Numbered from the stretch's first letter, positions 22,572 to 35,967 are shown. The stretch is DNA of 64,000 nt from Sinonovacula constricta (GCA_007844125.1 CM017573.1:7278552-7342551); one strand, 5' to 3'. Notes: a model not told the origin generated them from the letters alone. Made by a program: numbers and translations.

Positions 22572-23346
22572 TTGCATGTAGCAACGTTTATGTTGTTTGC
22601 ACAGGGATCTGTGTTAGAAATACTATATTTTCCTTATAGAGCCACAACTAATGATTTTACTTAACTAAAATTGTTAAGCTAACGATACAATTTAAATGTA
22701 ATATATAAATCCAGTAAAGGGTGTCACTTCGTTTATATTAACCCCAAAAAAGTTTCAGCAAAGAAGATCCTAATTCTCAAAGAGCTGTGGTCCTGTTCCC
22801 TGAACGACAAATGCCTTATCAATAATTTAAGGTTACATTATTTGCTCGTTTACACGTATCAATTGTATAGTCTTTTATTGCTTTTGCAATGCCGACTTTA
22901 AAGCTAAGCCTTTGTTTGCGGACAGTTTTATCTATCTACAGTTATATAAAAGTAAATATATCCTGAACTTTGTATCGTGTAAAAATCGTTTGAAATAGAT
23001 TCTTGTTATTATAGGAGTCCTGGGTTTGTTCTGGCTTTTGTTTAGCAATAACGATATTTACAGCCAAAGGTTACAAGAATCAACTAATGCCACTTTATTT
23101 GGGTGTATAATTACTTTAGATGTCTGCTTTAGCCTAACTAGTCCTTAATTAGCTAAGATAATTTCGTTCTATGTCAGTGCTAATTAAAAGTGTTTCAAAG
23201 TTTATTTTCCATTAGACGTTGTAAATACGTAAAGGCTAAAAAATATATTCCAATAATTTGAAGAACAAAACAACAAATTAAGTAAAATATATATATTCTG
23301 ATAAACTTACTACGAATATATTACAAGCATTCATTAAGTAATATTT
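22572..23346. other. No gene or repeat family seen
   Basis: AT-rich sequence, nothing recognised. Confidence 0.35.
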
Positions 23347-23511
23347 ATGTTTTGGTTTGTGCTTCTAAAATTGGAACACGAAATTCTGTTGAAATTAAGT
23401 AAACAAAATACCTTCTCTTGTGTTCAAATGATTACTGTCTTAGAGTGCACAATGCTTATAAATATTTTAAAGTGTTCCAGGGAATTTATCCTTACAGACC
23501 GCGAAAATAAA

Positions 23512-24018
23512 ATGGTTTTATGGGTTAACATGGAAATTCCTCTTGTTAAGTAAGTTGAAGTAAATGTGTATGGGTTTAAGTGAAAATTACCCTATTACGT
23601 AAGTTGAAGTAAATGTTGTTGGGTTTCCATGAAAATTCCTTTTGTTAAGTAAGTTGAAGTAAATGTGTATGGGTTTAAGTGAAAATTCCTCCTGTTAAGT
23701 AAGTTGAAGTAAATGTGTATGGGTTAACATGAAAATTACTCTATTACGTAAGTTGAAGTAAATGTTTTTGGGTTTACATGGAAATTCCTCTTGTTAAGTA
23801 AGTTGAAGTAAATGTTTATGGGTTTACATGGAAATTACTCCTATAGGAAGTTGAAGTAAATGTTTATGGGTTTACATGGAAATTACTCCTATAGGTAAGT
23901 TTAAGTAAATGTTTATGGGTTTACATGGAAATTACTCCTATAGGTAAGTTGAAGTAAATGTTTATGGGTTTACATGAAAATTACTCCTATAGGTAAGTTG
24001 AAGTAAATTTTGGAATTA
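23512..24018 (+). repeat. 49-bp minisatellite carrying a splice-donor motif
   Basis: Nine full units of 49-50 bp plus partial units at both ends: AAGTTGAAGTAAATGTTTAT, then GGGTTTACATGGAAATTACTC, then CTATAGGT or TTGTTAAGT. The unit junction reads GTAAGTTGAAG, matching the 5' splice-site consensus (AG|GTAAGT) in the three or four rightmost units. The array begins inside a 68-codon open frame (23347-23553) of unknown nature. Confidence 0.95.
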
Positions 24019-24261
24019 GTTTATGACTAGCTACAATGCAAATAACTTCAATAACAGACTTAGTAGACCGATTTTTCTAAAAAAGAAAATCAAACTATTA
24101 CACACCTGTGTTGCTTAGTTCACTCCAGGTGTAGAATTTAATCAATACTCATCTATCCATATATTAAATAGACATAATAACAATTATAAATATTATTTTT
24201 CTCATCAATAGACTATGGCGCCTAAACTACTCATTACGTTTAAATTCAATTTACTGATCAT

Positions 24262-24470
24262 AAAATGTAACTTCCATCTTCACATGAACAGGATGCTACA
24301 ACCACCTATTCTTCTCTGGTCATCTTTTGTCACGATTCAAAAAGTTTAACTTATAATCAACCATTTTGTGAAGCTTTTCTGATCGAAATAAAACCCCTTT
24401 CTTTTCTAAACACTGTGGGCAGTATTTTTCAATGACGTCACTACTTTCGTCATATTGGACTGTGAGTTCA
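24262..24470 (+). mobile_element. Family P fragment, type 2 left arm
   Basis: Contains TTCTTCTCTGGTCATC, ATCGAAATAAAACCCC and CAATGACGTCACTACTTTCG, shared with 43940-44100, 46275-46480 and 54585-54690. Stops before the core. Confidence 0.6.
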
Positions 24471-25209
24471 ACACGAATATATGGCAAACATGAAGAGAGA
24501 TATGAATGTCACAATCTTTAGATCAAAATTGCAATTTTGTAAAAATAATGTTCTAACTTCCTTCATCTGGAATAAGGACAGTAAACAGAAGAGAACTCTA
24601 TAACCATATCAAGTGTAAGTTTCACAATGTAACATTTCCTGATTTATCTTTCTGATAAATCTAGAAATGTTTACCAAAATTAATAACAAATAACACCACA
24701 TTATTCATATGTGTAGGGAGAAAATGCGTAAACAAATGACTAAAACCTCTTCTTGCCAGTGGTTTTATGTTTATTGGCTCGTCTTTATTATCTATGATTA
24801 GTGGGGAAATGAATAATAACTGCGGAAAAGATATTTTCTCCATAATGTTTTCTTTCAAATCGCAGAATAAACACATCTTTAAAGACAGATAGATGGAACC
24901 ACTTTAGAAAAAAATATTAAATAATTCTTTTACGAGCACAAAATGGTCGTTCAATGTTTCCTTGTATCTGCTAGAGAAATCGTTGTATTTACAATTGTCG
25001 TTATTATGTTTTCAATAATTGTTCTAATGATGCCACGATGCATATAAAAACATAAAGTGTGTTTAAATATAAGATGAATGGCTCCAAACTATAAATGATT
25101 TTATTTTAGGTAGTAAAATTCTCTGCGTGCAAGCAACAATTTTGTCATTTAATTAATCTTATAAGGATTGTTACGTGTATTTTCCTTTGATGAACATTTA
25201 CTTGGGTTC
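24471..25209. other. No gene or repeat family seen
   Basis: AT-rich sequence, nothing recognised. Confidence 0.35.
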
Positions 25210-26065
25210 CTCAATTCCATAAACACACGAACAAGATGCTTTTACACTTTACACTCTTCTCTGGTATTTTTTCTGGATTCAAACAATTAATTTCATTCAA
25301 TCAGAATTTTTTGTGGGTTTTTTTTAAAATACCCCACTTCTAGATATAATGTGGACATTTGTTTTTCACTTACGTCAATTCCCTCTTTTACTTTCTTAGA
25401 AATCTTAGAGCTTGGACATTTTAATACAGATAGAGCTGATTTCTTTCTTTTCATTGCTTGCACGCGAGTTACCCATCAGGAAATTCGCGGTTAGCACTGA
25501 GTGAGTAAATAAGAAAAAGTCCTATCAAAATGACCACAGATATTTAAATCTAAACTACCTCAAGACCAAAGCAATCAGGGTAAATGTAAATGCGACAAAT
25601 ACACAGAGAAGAGACATAACACACGAAAAAGAAAAATCAGCAGTTACAGCCTTGGAATGGTCAGTCGACAAAAGGATCGACTGGAGTGCTTAAACATTGT
25701 TTGTGGAGCGCTCCGACTTCGCACTTAACGAAGGTTTTTCTATCAAACAAACAGTGTAAATAAAAATGTATCCTGTCAAAGTGAGAACTAACAGTAACAG
25801 TAAGCATCTGCATTGGCACTTTTAAGTTTATAAAATGAACTAATGTATAGACAAAAAAATAATCAAATGATATATCAACATATATGTACATTAGTTAAGC
25901 ACCCCAGTCGGTCCCTATTCCCGACTGACCGTTCCGATGCGTTGGATTTGCTCTTTTTCTTAATGACTCATAACAGATGAGTTCTTACTTTTGCAATTGG
26001 CAGTCATGTGAATACCATTCAAACTTTGTTATATGTTGCAACGCTCATATCACTTTTCCGATTTT
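25210..26065 (+). mobile_element. Family P type 2 copy split by a type 1 insertion
   Basis: Left half 25210-25503 ends at ATTCGCGGTTAGCAC; the right half resumes at 25893 with TTAAGCACCCCAGTCGG and runs to about 26065. The 390 bp between are a type 1 copy in the opposite orientation. Confidence 0.7.
25504..25892 (-). mobile_element. Family P type 1 copy nested in a type 2 copy
   Basis: Plus-strand start GTAAATAAGAAAAAGTCCTA, core CAGTTACAGCCTTGGAATGG, end near ACATATATGTAC. Both ends coincide with the break in the host copy, which supports the type 1 boundaries. Confidence 0.75.
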
Positions 26066-26261
26066 CATTTTAATGAAGTTGACTATTTGCATACCTATAT
26101 AAGTTTACTGTAGCACGTCGTTGATTTCACTCATGAAAAAAATTCTCCACTAACATAAAATATGAAGCAAGTCTTACGTTTCTTGCTTACGTACAAACAT
26201 GTTAATAATAAGAACAATTATAAGAAACCAGAATCATTCATTTTTATCAATGTCTTAATGT

Positions 26262-26425
26262 ACGTGTTTGTGCGTGAGTGCATGTATGCATACATTCATG
26301 TAAGTATGTATGAGTGTGTGAATGCGTACATGCGTGCATGTTTGCATAAATTCGTGGATGCATGGATGCATTTATGCATGCATTCATGTATGTATGAATT
26401 AATGATTTATTGATTTAAGGATTTA
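26262..26425. repeat. Imperfect ATG(T/C) tetranucleotide-like tract
   Basis: Degenerate GTATGTATG/GCATGCATG runs, about 160 bp; the open frame across it is an artefact. Confidence 0.7.
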
Positions 26426-27074
26426 TGTATGCATGTACAAGTTTGCTTGTGTATAAGCAACAATTCTACGTCATGCCATTACTATACCTTCGACAGACCA
26501 TATGTTGAAATACTAACGTCTACAAAATGTACTTAAATACAAGGGCATACATTTTGTCTTTCCATGGAAAACAAAAGAAAGTCTGATCATCTTAAGGCTG
26601 CTTAATTCACCCACTGATTTATATTGTGACATTTGTTCTCTTTTTTTTACATTCCTTTATATCGCTGAGATATGACCTTTTTGTCATATTGATTGCTTTA
26701 ACTCAAGGCGATAATGAATTTTTAATGTTTTGTCTGTGCTTTTCTAAGAGCCAAACTCATTTAAACTTGTCTCCTCTGCGTCTTCTATTTATTTCTCATA
26801 TATAAGTCTAAGTAAATATAGATAAAGTAATGATTGCTATTAAAGTACTTAAATGATTACACACGGATTATTTTAAGTAACATGTAAATGCATAGAAAAT
26901 TACAAATTATCTTTTTTATACACAGCATAGTAGTATCCTATTATTATGTCGTTTCTCTTTGGCTTTAAAAGTTTCGAACCCACTTCCACCCGTTTGCAAA
27001 CAGAAGCTTTTCTTACTACCTTGAACTTTTCCTAAATAATAAAATTTACAATGAAGATTAAATATTATAGTGCT

Positions 27075-27272
27075 TTATACCAAAGGATAACTGTACTGCT
27101 TCTTAAAGATTATATTTTGGTCAAAAGCTCCACGCGCGTATTGTAAGATAGCCAAGAGTATTATTTCTTCATCGGGATCTTGAAAAAAAACAACAGGACG
27201 ATCAAAATTGATCATCTTTAGAGTAAACAATCCCCGCACCCAAAGCCATTCCGTGAGATCATAGCTGGACAC
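27075..27272 (-). other. Protein-like open frame of unknown identity
   Basis: About 65 codons ending in TAA. It contains DLTEWLWVRGLFTLK and VVFFQDPDEEIILLAI, with Trp, Gly, Pro and acidic residues spread as in a folded domain rather than as in random AT-rich translation. There is no ATG at its start (GTG), and no good acceptor or polypyrimidine tract precedes it. It could be a terminal exon, a fragment of a transposon protein, or chance. I do not recognise the family. Confidence 0.2.
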
Positions 27273-27313
27273 TTGATTAGTTTACTATACACAGAGATGT
27301 CAGAGTAAAACAA

Positions 27314-27586
27314 TTAGTCACACATGATGCACATTAGCTTACTGCATTGCCATTGATCAGTAACTCTATAATCTATCCTGCATCTGCGTTTGATATCACT
27401 GCAGCTAGACCCATCCACCCCAATTCCTTCCACGACATACATATTAACCTCCCAATGTGATCGCAGATTAAATTTACACATTCCCATTTCCAATTTCTTA
27501 ACCATTTTTACAAACTGGGCTTTGTTAATGTCATTTAGGTGTAGAATAAGGAATATTTTCCGCATTGTTTTGAATGAATATAACAA
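27314..27586 (-). other. Second open frame beside the previous one, unknown
   Basis: A 90-codon frame with HLNDINKAQFVKMVKKLEMG and CSDIKRRCRIDYR segments, on the same strand 40 bp upstream of the 27075-27272 frame. Both may come from one degraded coding element. No domain recognised. Confidence 0.15.
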
Positions 27587-28104
27587 GTAGGAAACAAAGT
27601 ATTAACTTCAGCAGCACCATGAAAAATTATTTGCATATGTAAAGAGGGTGAATTTTAACCAATGTACTATGGTTTAGAATGAAATCTGCACCAAACAATA
27701 TGATGAAAGGGTATTTAGCCTCGCTTTCCTCGGAACAATAACACACATTGTAGAAAAACAATAAAGACACCTTAGTGCATATGTCACAGGAAGCCTTAAA
27801 TGAAGTGTTAAACCGGGTTGTAAAAGAAAAATCAAGATTGTGTATTCCATGTTTTTACGATGCAAAAAAATCTCGTTTAAATTGTGTTGAAAAATCATTT
27901 TAAAGTAAAACATTCCAGCCCTATAGAAATACCATGACGAAAAAATCATATCTTATGCCCAGCGGCACATATTTAAAACAGAGGCCATGGAAAACTAGTG
28001 CAGTATTATTCACGAGAGGAAACCTAAATAACGCATAGCTAGGTCAAGAATTGTTCCATGTAAAATAACCACTAAACAAAATGTTTAAAAAATGAGAAAC
28101 CAGA

Positions 28105-28275
28105 TAAATTCATAGAATTTATGGCAAAGTCCTATGAACATTGCAGCATATACCAACATTTGAAAAGGCACGGGACAGAGGTACTCACATGCAAGCCAAA
28201 TGTAAAAGAACAAATCTGTGAAGAGTCATTTAACAAATAGAGTAAACCCGACAGTTACCGCCTTGGAAAGATCTG
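28105..28275 (-). mobile_element. Family P fragment, type 2
   Basis: Right arm in minus orientation: GGCAAAGTCCTATGAACATTG to CCCGACAGTTACCGCCTTGG, stopping inside the core. Confidence 0.65.
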
Positions 28276-29189
28276 AGACAAACACCACAACTCGAAATAA
28301 GATCAGACACTAATCTGTATTATGAGTCAAACAAAAGAATGGTTCACAGCATATTGGAAGTCTTTCTTTTGTAATAATTAAGTTAGATCACGCAGTCGTT
28401 TGCAATTATAAGTTCTTCAGAAACAATACATTAATCGTTCGGGAATATATTTTTAAATACTATTATATTTTCTGACATATTAAGGATATCAATATAACGG
28501 AATCAATTAATACGATAGTGTGTTCTGTGTTAATCAGATAATATTGTAGGTCTACAACATTAAAGGCATACAATTGATATAGACCCCAGTGAAAGGCGTA
28601 TACTGAAAACCACGGAATAATTTGTCAGATATCAAGTAGATCTAGTCGAGACCTTAATATTAATACAAGATCAATCACTCTCCGGCTGACGGTTTGGTCT
28701 GTCGTGTGTGTGGAATAAAATCAGGGCATATATGTTTGGTGAATATAAAGTATTTTCCTGAATAAATAACAGGCCTGATTTAAGTAGAATGACAATAAAA
28801 ACAGAACAAAGTGCACATACATGTTCAATCTACTGACGGAACAAAAGTTTCAAGGGCCAGCTTGAGTTTATAGTGGTTTTAGTTTCCTTTACCAAATGTA
28901 CACCTTTCATATTCATTTAAGTTAATTTGTCATTATGTAACCAGTAAGTTTCCTGTATATGACTGACATTTTCATATAGCGTATTCAACTGGGCTGTACT
29001 ATATTCTTCATTGTTATGCAAAGACGGGCTTTAAAACGGTTTGAGTCATATAAACCTAAAACTAATATTATATTTAGACCTAAGTCTGTTGTGGTGTAAG
29101 AAAATAAGCATTTTAGGCAAATATAATGAAAGAAGATACAATGTAAAATTCTGAATAAAACCATGACAAAATATAAAAAATCATAAAAG
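28276..29189. other. No gene or repeat family seen
   Basis: AT-rich sequence, nothing recognised. Confidence 0.35.
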
Positions 29190-29420
29190 AAACATTAAAA
29201 TTAACAAATTAAACTTGTCAAACTTTGCTGTGTTTTAGTACCAGTTAAAACACATAAAAAATCAAAACTTAAAGCTGTCAAAGGTGCTGTGTTTCAAAAT
29301 TATTTTTTAAAACATATATATTTACAAATTTAGGCTGTTTAATGTTGCTTGTGGTGTTTTAATATCAGTTAAAAACATAAAAAATAACTAATTAAATCTT
29401 TCAAACGTTGATGTGTTTCG
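29190..29420. repeat. Degenerate ~70-bp tandem repeat, 3-4 units
   Basis: Recurring order of AACAAATTAAACTTGTCAA, then GTTGCTGTGTTTTAGTA, then AGTTAAAACACATAAAAAA. Confidence 0.65.
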
Positions 29421-30586
29421 ACATAAGTTTATCTCTTTGTTAAAATTTCGTCATACTTGCTAAATATTTGAATAATAACATCAATTTTAATATCCAATTA
29501 CTGATGCCTTATCTATAGAAATCGTGTTTGAATATTTGTGCCTAGATGCCATAAATGCAGCATAGTCGTTTGTAAAAAAATATTTTAAACTGGAATGGTT
29601 TTAAGACTTCTTAATCGTCGATCCTTAAAAGGTGCATCTTAGATTGGGCGTTTAAAAAAACACTGTACAATTCAGAAACGTATCAGCTCTAATCATGTGG
29701 AAATAAGGCAATCTACATTAAACACATTTATAACCTAAACGAACTGTCAATCAATAACTCCGCTTGATGAAGAACGATAAATCTTAAATGACATTTGTCG
29801 TGACACCTTCATTGGTTTCTTATTGGCAGGTTGTTTCTACTATAATTTACTTGCTGGGTCAACCGCCATTAATAGAGAATGAAATGTTGTTAATAGATAA
29901 TGGATCTTAAGTCTAAAGGATGAAAAGATTCACAGACAATTTGCAATTGCAAAAATTTTAAGATATACTGTGTAATTTGAACTAATAACATATTGTGTGT
30001 TGTTGCCTTTTCCGGAAAAAAACGCATGATAAAATGTTGTCATAATTTGTGGTTTATTGATCATTTCACAATCGTACTGTTAATTAATATCAATGTTTGC
30101 GTTCGATGTTATAAAACATGTACTTTTAAGTTAGTCAGCTTTTGTTGTGTTTATATATTAAGGCAGCTAAGCCATCTGCAAAAAATTAGTGATTTGTCAG
30201 CTAATATTGAACGTCGTGGAATCATTTATCGGAAATAAAGAACGATGTAGACGATTATATTAAGGGAAAAATTAATCACTCTCTGACTGGCGTTTTCTTT
30301 CGCCTGCTTGTGAATTTATTCTATATGGGGCATACAGATTTGGACAATATAAGTAAACAACTTTATACACTGAAACCATCCAGAAAGAACTTAATTTAAA
30401 ACTCCTTCCATGTTGTTCCTTCCCTACAATGATTTATGTTCACATCACAGAAAACAACATTTGTCACTGAATAACAAAAAGACGGGAATACATGATCATA
30501 GATCTTAATAAAGTGCGGAACACTGTAGACAAATTCCTTCTTAAGAGAATTGTCACGGCCTTTAATGAATGTGCGGGAGAGATGGC
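29421..30586. other. No gene or repeat family seen
   Basis: AT-rich sequence; the frame at 29993-30238 is not recognisable. Confidence 0.35.
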
Positions 30587-30986
<400 letters not shown>

Positions 30987-31600
30987 AAATAAGCACAAGA
31001 CTGTAAACAATCAACACAAGTTAAATACGTGTACGTTACAAAGGTTTAATGCAGAAAGTCCGACTGGGAATTGGTTTACGGAGATTTTACTTCACATTTT
31101 AACGTTTTATTAACAGATTTGGAAACAGGTCAACAAAAAGGTAAACAAGCAAGAGAAAAAGACATCCGTGGTGAAGGGTCATTTTATGGAAGACCTTTTA
31201 AAAGCAAACCTTCAAAAATGAATTGGTTGCAATATCAGGCAAATTATCGTGGGGACATTACATACATCTGTTATAAATTCTTTCTTACTCTTGACACAAT
31301 AAACATAATACAGAATGTATTCAATACTGTACAATGCAAATAACTGACTCCCAAATACAAGGAATCTCTTTATCTTACCTAAAATCTATCGGGAAATCCA
31401 ATAAGTTAAAAAGCATGGACCCACAGCTACTCAGAAGAACGTACTTAACAAGCGGCTAGATAGATAGTATATTTTATGGGAGTGTACAACACACTACTTT
31501 ACAATCACAAATACAGTTTTACAATATCAATATCTCATTTCCACTATATCAGAGAATACACTCAGCATTCGTTACTATCTGTTTATATTAATTATAAATT
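30987..31600. other. No gene established
   Basis: A 90-codon plus-strand frame at 31071-31343 has a hydrophilic first half but no domain or splice context I recognise. Confidence 0.3.
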
Positions 31601-31830
31601 GGGCGCCCGTGGCGTAGTGGTTGGGTCGCCGGTTTGTAACTCCTCTGACTGCTAAGCCTATGATTTTGTGGGTTCGAGACCCGTCCGGGGATAAGGGCTT
31701 AATATGAGAAGGTCTTCCAGCTGACTTTCGGTGCGCCGGTGTTTCTATCCTGTGTCTGGTGTCTTCCTCCACCCAAAAGCTGGACCTAATGATCATAAAT
31801 GATTGATGCAATATATTTAAAAAAATAAAC
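31601..31830 (+). mobile_element. SINE-B copy, tRNA-derived
   Basis: Head GGGCGCCCGTGGCGTAGTGG with box A-like TGGCGTAGTGG and box B GGTTCGAGACC, then body elements CTTCCAGCTGACTTTCGG and CCAAAAGCTGGAC shared with 59930-60173 and 1526-1692. Confidence 0.75.
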
Positions 31831-32009
31831 ACACAAAATCTAATTTATTTTAAGATGTTTACTGTTATGCTGTGTCTGTGTCCTTTCTAAAGACACTCCG
31901 TTTCAAATCCATCTCAGTTACGTCGTCACTTAACTCAATAGTAACAAGTCTGGAGAAAGTAATGATTGATAGTAAATGATACGTAGACCTGCCAATGTGT
32001 TATACGCGT

Positions 32010-32360
32010 TTGTTGGTTGGTTGTGTTTGATAGTTTCTTGAAGTGTTTCTCTAATAACGTTATAGCGAAGCTGAAATATACATTGACACATAACTTTTAT
32101 TTATTTGTTTGTTTAATAGATTAACCTTCAGGAGATTCGAGGTTGGAGCGCGCCACAAACGAGGTTTATGCATCCCAGTCGGCCCTTTTGCCAACTGACC
32201 GTTCTAAGGCGGTAACTGATGGTTTTACTTTTTTTGTGTGTTATGTCTCGTCTCTGTGTTTTGTCATATTTACATTTACCCTGTTTTCCTTTGTCTACAG
32301 GTAGATAAAATTTAAATATCTGTGGGAATTTTGATAGGACCTTTTCTTATTTACCTATTT
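32010..32360 (+). mobile_element. Family P copy, type 1
   Basis: GATTCGAGGTTGGAGCGC, core CCCAGTCGGCCCTTTTGCCA, GTTCTAAGGCGGTAACTGAT and the type 1 end TTTGATAGGACCTTTTC; left end diverged. Confidence 0.75.
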
Positions 32361-32744
32361 GTGGAAGAGAAGAATTTAAGCTTAAAGACCATATTAAGAC
32401 TTTTGACATTATAAGTAAACATTTCACTAACGTAACATATCCATTAGAATAAAAAATAACGAAGCCAAACATCTCAAACGCAGAACATGTAATGCCATTG
32501 GACAAATAATAACTGGTAGCCAGATTGCATATCTTTTGTCCTACAGATGTATTCTCCTCTTACTGATAGGAGATCTTAAAACATGATTTTCATATAAATA
32601 TCCTTGTGACATGCACGCCAAGTCGAGTTACTGTTTTCATATGTGTTGATATGTTTAAACTAAATGAACCTTAATGACTAGAATAAGTAAGTACATGTGG
32701 AAAGTCTTATTTTCTTATTTTCTTCACGTAAGTATAAATGCATA

Positions 32745-33235
32745 TTAAAAATGGTATCCGACAGTTTGGACAAACATTCCATTTTCCAAATAACCAAACA
32801 AGTCATTGTTACCTGCAAAATGCTGTTCATTGATGTCCTAGGTCTGCGTGAACAGTCGAGCATTAATGCAAACAGGTATTTCCTATCAGAGCAACGCTGC
32901 AGGATTAATTATGTTTAGACTTAAAAAGAACACGCGAACCTTTACTTTTGAGACCAACGCATATAGTCATCCGGGTAATCCACTCTGACATCGATATCTA
33001 TTTTTAGATGAGATCACTATCGAGCTTTTTATACTGATGGTAATAACATACATTCAGCGTGATTTATTTCGCGGTTATTTCCGACTAACAATTCAGTAAG
33101 TTTTCAAAATCGTAAGTATTAAGACTAAAATATAAGTTTTTACAAAAAATATGCCCAAATTCTCCAAAGCAGTTTTTTAATATTATTATATGTATTTAAT
33201 ATAGGCAAACTATCGGATACCATCCTTAAACCAGT
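32745..33235 (+). repeat. Repeat R1, right-hand fragment
   Basis: Aligns by eye with 37865-38330: GGTATCCGACAGTTTGGAC, then CAAGTCATTGTTACCTG, then GACATCGATATCTATTTTTA, then GCAAACTATCGGATACCATC. Lacks the left 2 kb of R1. Confidence 0.65.
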
Positions 33236-33476
33236 TGATATAATAATAAGGTTCTATAAGTATATGTTTAAACACTTTTAAAACATATTTTAACGTTAAA
33301 ATGATGACATCAAAGCTCAGTAGAAGTACATTCTCTTTTAATTTAGATAAAATAATAGACTTGATATTTTATAAATGAACGAAAATAGTAGCTAATATGG
33401 CACAATATTTTAAGGATCGAGTGAAGCTTGAACTATTTCATGTCTATCCGCTGTTATCGTTTTTCTCTCTCACACA

Positions 33477-33555
<79 letters not shown>

Positions 33556-34264
33556 AATGCTAAGACCAAAATCGATATATATGAATTATTCAATAAGTAA
33601 GAATAATAGTTCATCAATCTTTTTTGTGTTTGCAAAGTCATCAAATAACTTAAAAATACTAAAAAACGAAGATTTAATGCACAAATCATTTTTACTTTAA
33701 GCCAAATTAATAAAGTGATTTTTGAAATCCATTAGAATGCATTTAAAATTGCATTGCACATCATGAAAACAAATCAGTCAATAATTGAACAAACTATTTC
33801 TAACTTCATTGTAATTCAGCTTCTGTTTTGCATTTAATTTTATAGATGGGAAAGTCTTATCACCATATTTTCACACACAATTACTAACATTGGCATGTGA
33901 ACTAAATGCTTAACTAGCCACAGAAAAAATGTTGATTAAACCACTTCGATGTCTTTCTAGGGTAAGCAAACTATTTATATTGCCTCCAGGACAAAGGATG
34001 TAAACATTCAGCTGGGAACCAATTAGAGACGCCATCTGGTGGCATCAATTTGATTACCATGACACTTTTGTCACAGGGCAGTGACTCTTACAATCGTACA
34101 ATATGCCATAGCTTTATGTTTGATTGCAAAAGTTAAACAAAAAGATTTATTAAAACTGAAAATATTTGGCACTATTTCATATTTTATTTGCAAAGAATGT
34201 ATATTTATCAGCGTGAAGGACAATGTAGCTCGGTAACTCTTAGATGAATTGTTTGTTGTCTGAA
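33236..34264. other. No gene seen; contains a (TC)n microsatellite
   Basis: A TC run of about 85 bp at 33466-33552 preceded by a short CA run; otherwise nothing recognised. The Ser-Leu and Arg-Glu frames come from the TC run. Confidence 0.6.
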
Positions 34265-34470
34265 TGATGACATTTAAGCACCCCTGTCGGTCCATATTGC
34301 CGACTGACCGCTCCAATGCGGTAACTGTCGGGTTAGCTCTTTTCGTTTAATGACTCATCACAAATTAGTTCTTACTTTTCGTTTGCTTGCATGTGAAATA
34401 CCTTTGTTCTTTGCCTTTTCGGAGTTTGGTATATGTTGCATTGGGACTTTGTCATATATTCTTATACATA
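34265..34470 (+). mobile_element. Family P fragment, type 2
   Basis: TTTAAGCACCCCTGTCGGTC, core, GTAACTGTCGGGTTAGCTC and right end GGTATATGTTGCATTGGGAC. Confidence 0.75.
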
Positions 34471-35236
34471 TAAAATATTATTCACAAGTTCTATTTCTGT
34501 GATCAGTTTATTTGTTTAAGACATTTAATTCATGTTCTACATTGTGTGTCTATTTCTGTTGACGTACCTTTTGAATAATTTCGATTGATTTGCGAGCAGA
34601 ACAGAACAGAATTTATTCATTAGACTTGTACATAAATACATTGTATTTATGATAAAAAACAACCCTGACATACTGTCACCGTGATGTAGGAAAAAGCAAT
34701 CAATATGAATAATAACTTGTACAAAAATGTTTTCTTATAAGAGGAGTGTTTTATAAAGTGTTTCTTTAGAGAGAAAATACTTAAACGTAATACCAATCTA
34801 CAGACTGAGTAAATTAATACAATTATTTCTCGCTTTAAAAGCGTGCTTAACAAACTGAGCAATATTAATAAGAACTTTTCTTTTCCCTCAACTCATCATG
34901 CAACGCCATGTTAAGACATGAATAACCCCATAGTGAGTTTCTGACTTGCTTATAGAAAGTGTACGCATGAAAATAGCAAACACTCTCTTCTCTTAATAAT
35001 AATAAAACTGACAGCCTTGTCAGCGAACTGCAACAATGCGTGTAGTTAAGTGATTAATTTATAAAATAAAAAATACGAAACCTGTTACAAATTTGGAATT
35101 TGGAAACATCAAGGCAAAAAGAAGCACAGAAACATTATTTTCAGAATTGCGATGCTTGTGTACCTCTTCTAAACTTTTCTCATTTTATTTATTCTACTTC
35201 AGTATCATATCATTTGTCTTATTTTTTTCCCTTTCC

Positions 35237-35600
35237 CTATAGGTAAATAAAAATGTCCTATCAACATTTCCACAGATATTTAAATTTAATCTACCTCTAG
35301 ACAAAGGCAAAGAGCGTAAATGTACATATGACAAAATCGCAGAGATGAGATATCGCACACAACAAGAAAAATCATCAGTTACCACCTTGGAACGGTCAGT
35401 CGACAAAAAGACCGACTGGGGTCCTTAAACCTGGTTTGTGGAGCGCTCCAACCTCGCACTTCCTGAAGGTTTTTCTATCAAACAAACAGTGTAAATAAAA
35501 ATATTCCATCAAAGTAAGACAACTAACAGTAAGCACCTGAATCCGGAGTAACACCTGTAAAAGTGTATTATTTACGAACAAATTAACTAACCATCATTTA
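35237..35600 (-). mobile_element. Family P copy, type 1, inside R1 copy 2
   Basis: CTATAGGTAAATAAAAATG at its plus-strand start, CAGTTACCACCTTGGAACGG, the hairpin core, GCACCTGAATCCGG near its far end. Confidence 0.75.
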
Positions 35601-35821
35601 CATATGATATATTGAAATTTTATTTTTTGATAATTTTCTTTCGATGTTTAACTTATACTTGCACGATAACTCTTAAGTCACATTTCACGACTTTGGTAAA
35701 GAAAGACGTCAGATGAACTAAAATAGGCGTTATCTGATACAATGAATGTCAAATAAAAAAGTAGGCTCGTCTCGACAGGTGGAGGGGAAAGAGAAAGTTA
35801 AAATGACAAATAAGCCGTTGG

Positions 35822-35967
35822 AGGGCACCTGTGCTCAATCAGTAAGTGCCGCCAACTAATTTTGCACCACGTGGGTTCGAGTCAATGGAGGAATAAAATT
35901 TGAATAACCAGAGGTATTCAAGCTAACCTCTCTGCATTGGTATTTTATCATCGGTGTATGCCTAACA
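35822..35967 (+). mobile_element. SINE-E, tRNA-like head
   Basis: GGGCACCTGTGCTCAATCAG resembles an acceptor stem with box A, and GTGGGTTCGAGTCAATGG contains box B. A short AT-rich body follows. Single copy in this window; absent from R1 copy 1. Confidence 0.5.
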
